Below are positions 59,885-64,000 of a stretch of DNA of 64,000 nucleotides, one piece after another (position 1 is the first letter of the stretch; each line of letters opens with the position of its first letter). The stretch is from Deltaproteobacteria bacterium (GTDB taxonomy: Bacteria > Myxococcota_A > Polyangia > DRWM01 > JAAZOP01). The translations under genes and the position numbers were made by a program. The DNA lies in the NCBI GenBank assembly GCA_016218765.1, contig JACRCZ010000101.1, positions 1-64,000 of the forward strand. The letters run 5' to 3'. The notes below the pieces were generated by a model, which worked only from the letters and a program-made list of their open reading frames with translations, was not told the DNA's origin and ran no database searches.

Positions 59885-60981
59885 AACGGCTTCCAGAGGT
59901 ACTCGGGACGGTGCTTGTTGGCCAGGAAGAACGCGACGAGGGTCGGGAGGTAGTCGAGGAGATACGGGCACGAGACGCCGGTGCCTTCGAGCGCCGCGAC
60001 GGCGTTGCACGTATCGAAGTGGGCGTCGTGGTTGAAGTAGTCGAGCACCTCGCGGGGAACGCCGAGCAGCTTGCGCACGGCGAGCAGGCGCAGCGGGGCG
60101 TCGAGCAGCTCGGCGGGGATCTGGCCCCACGGTCCGCGAGCGCCGACCAGGCGGACCAGCTCGGCGTAGAGGGTCCGGGCGGTCACCGGATGGGGATCGG
60201 CCATGGCGTAGCACTTGCCGGTCGTGCCGTTCTTCGCCCAGAGCGCCGCGGTGCCGCCGGCGACGTAGTCGATGGGGACGAGGTTCACTTCCGCGGCCGA
60301 TTCGCCGAGGTAGGGCAGGGGGAGCTGGAGCAGCTTCAGCTTGTCGATCAGCACCATGCCGAAGTACGGGCCGTCGAACTTCTGCGTCTCCCCGGTCTTC
60401 GAGTCGCCGACGGTGATGCCCGGGCGGATGATGATCGTGGGGATCGCGCCCATCGCCTCGCGCACGAGGCGCTCGGACTCGAACTTGGTCGATTCGTAGT
60501 GGTTCTTGAAGCCCGCGCCGGGGATCAGCTCGTCCTCGAGGATCGTCCCGGTGCGCCTGCCGGCGACGTAGCACGTGGAGAAGTGGACGAACGATCGGAG
60601 CGCCTTGGCGCCGCGGCACAGCTCGAGGACGTTGCGGGTGCCGTCGACATTGACGCGCGCTGCGACGTCCTCGTGGACGTGCAGATCGTAGATCGCGGCG
60701 AGGTGGAAGACGTCGGTGATCCTGCCCAGCGTCTCGCGCCAGGCGGATTCGTCCAGGCCCAGGCGCGGCCTCGTGATGTCGCCGACGACGACGTCCAGCC
60801 GCGAGCCCTTGGCTTCGGGCAGGGTGCGCAGCGACTCCGTCTCGCGGCGTGCCTGGCCGGCGAAGGAATCGACCACCAGGAACGTGAAATCGGAGCCCGG
60901 GGCGCGCGCGAGCATCTCGCGCACGAGACGGCGGGCGATGAAGCCGGGGAACCCGGTCAGGAAGACGCTGTGCTTGGCCAT
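59881..60981 (-). CDS. Extended SDR / fatty acyl reductase-like NAD(P)-binding protein
   Basis: 366 aa; GGGGAGGAG before the ATG. N-terminal Rossmann motif FLTGFPGFIAR (TGxxGFI, 9-15), VFHLAAIYDL, and catalytic Tyr162-x3-Lys166 in HYESTKF. The PGITVGDSKTGETQKFDGPYF stretch and substrate domain resemble the NAD-binding-4 (male sterility/acyl-CoA reductase) group. It may reduce an acyl thioester or act on a sterol- or lipid-like ketone; the choice is not resolved. First gene of the three-gene operon. Confidence 0.87.
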   Translation of the reverse strand: MAKHSVFLTGFPGFIARRLVREMLARAPGSDFTFLVVDSFAGQARRETESLRTLPEAKGSRLDVVVGDITRPRLGLDESAWRETLGRITDVFHLAAIYDLHVHEDVAARVNVDGTRNVLELCRGAKALRSFVHFSTCYVAGRRTGTILEDELIPGAGFKNHYESTKFESERLVREAMGAIPTIIIRPGITVGDSKTGETQKFDGPYFGMVLIDKLKLLQLPLPYLGESAAEVNLVPIDYVAGGTAALWAKNGTTGKCYAMADPHPVTARTLYAELVRLVGARGPWGQIPAELLDAPLRLLAVRKLLGVPREVLDYFNHDAHFDTCNAVAALEGTGVSCPYLLDYLPTLVAFFLANKHRPEYLWKPF

Positions 60982-61084
60982 TTCGTGCTCCTCCCCGCAA
61001 GGTCCGCGCTGGGGTCGGCGGCGGACCCGGCGCGTGCGTGTCTACCTGCCGAGGCGTCGCGTGTCAACCCGTCGGATCGCTTCC

Positions 61085-61147
61085 GAACCGCGGGCTTCAG
61101 CCCGCGGCCCGCGCCGCGAGCCAGCCGCGCCCTGAAGGGCGCGGTTC
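61085..61147. repeat. REP-like double palindrome
   Basis: Two hairpins, GCGGGC-TTCA-GCCCGC and GCGCCC-TGAA-GGGCGC, lie within outer arms GAACCGCG and CGCGGTTC. The two loops are reverse complements of each other, so the whole element is an imperfect inverted repeat of 63 bp, sited between divergent genes. Confidence 0.85.
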
Positions 61148-61260
61148 GGTTTCGAAGAACCGGCGATTCGTCCGCATCGCGAGTTGCACCGCCAGGCGGC
61201 ATCGCGGATACTCCCGCGGCGCCGGGCCCGGCGGACGTCGGGACGTGCGGGAGGGACGCG

Positions 61261-63744
61261 ATGAGCGGTCGAATCCTGTCGGTGACGCTCCTGCTTTCGC
61301 TCGCGGGCACGGGTTGCGGGGAGTCCGTCTCGCTGGTCATCGCACCCCTGGACGATCAAGAGGTGCGCGTGGGCGAAACGCTCAACGTCGACATCCCGGT
61401 CAGCAATCCGGACGAGGCGTCCCTGTCGTTCTCGTTCGAGATGCCGGACCTGCCGGCCAGCGGCGCCGAGATCTACGCCTCGGGCACGGCGGGCGGCCGG
61501 CTGCGCTGGACACCGCTGGCCTCGCAGGAAGGCGCCTGGTCGTGCACCGTGCGCGTCTCGGGCGGCGGCGGCAGCGACACCGAGACGTTCGTCATCAACG
61601 TCCAGTCGTCGGACTCGGCACCGGTCTTCATCCAGCCGGGCGCGGGCGGCACCTACGACCTCTCGCGGGAACCGTGCGTCGCGGTGCACGTCGAGGTCAA
61701 GGACGACGACTCGCTGCCGGCCGCGATCCGGATCCTGGAACGCGATCCGCGAATCGACGGGGCCACCCTGAGCACCAACGGCAAGCAGGCGGACTGGAGC
61801 TGGTGCCCGACTCCCGCCCAGATCGATGCCGCCGATCGCTACACGCTCGGCCTCTCCGCCCAGGACGAATCGCACGCGCTCGTGCCGCACGACTACGTGA
61901 TCGTGCTGCGCGGCGCCGGCCGCCCGGACTGCCCCGGCGCCCCGCCCGACATCGTCTCCACCTCGCCGCAGGACACTCTCGTCCGCACCGCCCTCGACTA
62001 CCGCGTCGATGCCGTCGTGCGCGACGACGTGGGCCTCAAGGACCCGCCGATCCTCTACTGGTCGACGGAAGCCCCTTCCGACCCCGCCCATCCCGACGTG
62101 ACGGCGTTCCGCCAGCTCGTCTTCGTCTCCGACGGCGGCGACGCGTACCACGCCGCGATCCCGAACCTCGGCGTCCCGCCCGGCGAGGAGCGGACGATCC
62201 ACTACGTCGTCTCGGCCACCGACAACGACGATACCGAGGGCGCCGGTTGCGACCACCAGACGGACTCGCCGCTGCGCTCGTTCCGCGTCGCCGAAGGCTC
62301 GGGCGAGGTCGCCGGGTACTGCGAGGCGTGCAGCGCGAGCAGCCAGTGCGACTCGCGGGTCTGCGCCGCGGGCGCGTCGCGCTTCTGCGCGGCGGATTGC
62401 GCCGCCTGCCCCGCGACCGCGACGTGCGGGCCGGTGACGACCGTCGAGGGCGGCGTGGTCGACGCCTGCGTCCCCGCGGGGCTCGATTGCCGCGGCGGCG
62501 GCTCGTGCACCGACGACGCGTACGAGGACAACGACTCGCGCGTCGCCGCGGCGATGATCGCGGCCGATCTCTACACCGGCCTGCAGGTCTGCTCCGGCGA
62601 CGAGGACTTCTACTCCGTGGACCTGGGAGCCGGCTCGCTCGACGTCACGATCGACGGCTGGGACGCCGCCTCCGCGGACATCGACCTGCAGCTCCTGCGC
62701 GCCGACGGCACGCCGCTGCGCAGCTCCGCCGGGATCGGATCGTCGGAGAACGTCGCCCTCTGCGTCGCCGGTGGTGCCACCATCGTCCGCGTGTACGGCG
62801 TCGCGGGCGACTCCGGACCCTACAGCCTGCTGGTCGACCACCTCCCCGGCTCGTGCTGTACCGACGACGCGCTCGAGAACAACGACTCCTGGAGCGACGC
62901 CACCCCGCTGCTCGTCCCCGGCGACACGCTCGACGGGCAGGTCTGTGCCGCCGACGAGGACTGGTTCGTGTTCTCCGGCGAGGCCGGACGGCGAGCCAGC
63001 GTGGACCTCCTGATCGACGGCACCGGCGACCTGGACCTGGAGCTCTACGACCGCGACGGCATGCGCCGCCTGGCCTCGTCCGCGGGGACGGGCACGAGCG
63101 AGCATGCCGAGGCGGATCTGGCGGCGACCGACGACTACTACGTCCGCGTCTTCGGCTACCGCGGCGCGGAGGACTCGTACCTGGTTTCGTACGAGCTGAT
63201 CGGGAGCGCGGGGTGTTCGGACAGCCTGTCGTGCCCCGCGGGAACCGTGTGCGACGGCACGGCGTGCGTCGATGATGCCTGCACTCCGGGCGCCTCGACC
63301 TGCCCGGCAGGAACGTTCTGCCCCGACGCCGGCGGCGGGGGCGGGTCGAGCGACTGCGTCGACCCGTGCGGAAGCTCGTCGGAGTGCCGGGCCGGCTACG
63401 CGTGCAAGACGTTCGCCGAGGGCGGGGGCTGCGGCGCCGCGGGTGCGGGACTGGACGGCGATCCGTGCGCCTCGTTCCGCAACTGCGCCGGCTCCCGCGT
63501 CTGTCTGGACTGGGCCGGCGGCTACTGCGCCGTCGATGGCTGCACGGGCGCCGCGGACTGCCCGAGCGGCTCGCGGTGCATCGATGCCGGCGGCGCTCTC
63601 GGCACCTGCGTCGAGGACTGCATGGCGAGCGACGACCTGTGCCGGCTGGCCGAGGGCCACGTCTGCGACTGCGCCGTCGATTGGGAGGGCTCATGGCAGT
63701 GGGTCTGCCTGGCGCCGGGCGTCTACGCGCCGGCCTGCTTCTAG
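61261..63744 (+). CDS. Lipoprotein with Ig/cadherin-like, PPC and Cys-rich domains
   Basis: 827 aa. The lipoprotein signal ends LSLAGTGC. Residues about 20-115 form an Ig-like domain with LDDQEVRVGETLNVDIPVSNPD. A second beta domain has VDAVVRDDVGLKDPPILYW, followed by a Cys knot (CEACSASSQCDSRVC). Two pre-peptidase C-terminal (PPC) domains follow (DDAYEDNDSRVAAAM to SLLVDHL; DDALENNDSWSDATPL to YLVSYEL). The end is Cys-rich (CPAGTVCDGTACVDDAC, CPSGSRCIDAGG). It is a surface protein, probably for adhesion or binding; no catalytic domain is seen. The next lipoprotein gene starts inside its 3' end. Confidence 0.82.
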   Translation: MSGRILSVTLLLSLAGTGCGESVSLVIAPLDDQEVRVGETLNVDIPVSNPDEASLSFSFEMPDLPASGAEIYASGTAGGRLRWTPLASQEGAWSCTVRVSGGGGSDTETFVINVQSSDSAPVFIQPGAGGTYDLSREPCVAVHVEVKDDDSLPAAIRILERDPRIDGATLSTNGKQADWSWCPTPAQIDAADRYTLGLSAQDESHALVPHDYVIVLRGAGRPDCPGAPPDIVSTSPQDTLVRTALDYRVDAVVRDDVGLKDPPILYWSTEAPSDPAHPDVTAFRQLVFVSDGGDAYHAAIPNLGVPPGEERTIHYVVSATDNDDTEGAGCDHQTDSPLRSFRVAEGSGEVAGYCEACSASSQCDSRVCAAGASRFCAADCAACPATATCGPVTTVEGGVVDACVPAGLDCRGGGSCTDDAYEDNDSRVAAAMIAADLYTGLQVCSGDEDFYSVDLGAGSLDVTIDGWDAASADIDLQLLRADGTPLRSSAGIGSSENVALCVAGGATIVRVYGVAGDSGPYSLLVDHLPGSCCTDDALENNDSWSDATPLLVPGDTLDGQVCAADEDWFVFSGEAGRRASVDLLIDGTGDLDLELYDRDGMRRLASSAGTGTSEHAEADLAATDDYYVRVFGYRGAEDSYLVSYELIGSAGCSDSLSCPAGTVCDGTACVDDACTPGASTCPAGTFCPDAGGGGGSSDCVDPCGSSSECRAGYACKTFAEGGGCGAAGAGLDGDPCASFRNCAGSRVCLDWAGGYCAVDGCTGAADCPSGSRCIDAGGALGTCVEDCMASDDLCRLAEGHVCDCAVDWEGSWQWVCLAPGVYAPACF

Positions 63745-64000
63745 GCGCACTCATCCTGACCGGCTGCCCGTCCGACGACGACGGCGGGCCGGACTGGTGT
63801 GCGGGCGGGCCGTCCGTCACCGCGGTGTCGTTCGCGCCGACCATCGTCCCGGGCTCGCGCTTCGAGATCTCGGGAACCGGGTTCGACGCATCCTGCGGCG
63901 GGCTGACGGTGTTCTTCCGCGGCAGCTTCGAAGGCCGGAACGTCGAGGCGGAGGCCCTGGCGGACGTGATCTCGACGGCGGAGGTCCGGTACGAGGCGGG
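63693..64000 (+). CDS. Lipoprotein with IPT/TIG-like domain, cut by window end
   Basis: Open to the window edge from ATG 63693, which follows GGGAGGGCTC and overlaps the previous gene by 52 bp in another frame. It has a signal with lipobox LILTGC, then PSDDDGG. The segment SVTAVSFAPTIVPGSRFEISGTGFDASCGG matches the start of an IPT/TIG Ig-like fold. The 3' end lies outside the window. Confidence 0.75.
   Translation, partial: MAVGLPGAGRLRAGLLLGALILTGCPSDDDGGPDWCAGGPSVTAVSFAPTIVPGSRFEISGTGFDASCGGLTVFFRGSFEGRNVEAEALADVISTAEVRYEA

Overview
The window is high-GC DNA from a Gram-negative bacterium. Outer-membrane porin and barrel proteins, many lipoproteins with Asp-rich linkers, CxxxxCH/CxxCH multihaem proteins, a DsrMK-type redox pair and LutABC point to Myxococcota, Desulfobacterota or a related uncultured lineage. 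This placement is inference from gene content; no rRNA is present.

Layout. 1-8.2 kb: a barrel-like protein (5' end outside the window) translationally coupled to two large tandem DUF3857/transglutaminase-like proteins, the second lacking the catalytic Cys. 8.3-13.1 kb: a Gly-rich barrel protein and a divergent PQQ-propeller lipoprotein, then a transposase scrap. 13.5-18.6 kb: polyprenol-phosphate sugar synthase, GtrA, PAP2 phosphatase, beta-CASP nuclease and a repeat lipoprotein. 18.7 kb: tRNA-Asn(GTT), a DUF2924-like scrap and a Fic protein. 20.6-23.5 kb: a hypothetical protein, a metallo-hydrolase and a CoA-disulfide-reductase-like flavoprotein. 23.6-29.1 kb: complete phosphate uptake operon (porin-pstSCAB-phoU), divergent from arsC. 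29.9-33.7 kb: GT2 enzyme and a large membrane protein. 33.8-44.8 kb, all minus strand: cyclophilin, two giant multihaem lipoproteins, a tandem DsrC-like protein, an Rrf2 regulator, DsrK- and DsrM-like subunits, a TusE/DsrC protein and an unusual Cys-rich regulator. 44.9-50.3 kb: phoR-phoB and lutA-lutBC (fused). 50.3-57.3 kb: secreted lipoproteins (one interrupted by an amber codon) and a cupin. 57.3-61.0 kb: a tightly coupled SDR / alpha-beta hydrolase / ThDP-enzyme operon. 61.3-64 kb: two more lipoproteins, the last cut by the window end.

How it fits together. Phosphate: putative Pho boxes (GTGAC-type half sites every 11 bp) precede the porin, pstS and phoB, so phoBR probably controls itself and the pst operon; arsC sits beside this control region. 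Redox: a membrane DsrMK-like quinone/thiol module lies beside two DsrC-family proteins that each keep only one of the two redox cysteines of DsrC (one CysA, the other CysB), two redox-type regulators and two lipoprotein cytochromes built from repeated five-haem modules. I regard this block as the best candidate for an undescribed system.

A second theme is short-period repeats at gene and domain junctions: a 10-bp-period repeat (four copies) that supplies stop and start codons between neighbouring genes, and 7-bp-period arrays inside signal peptides and protein linkers.
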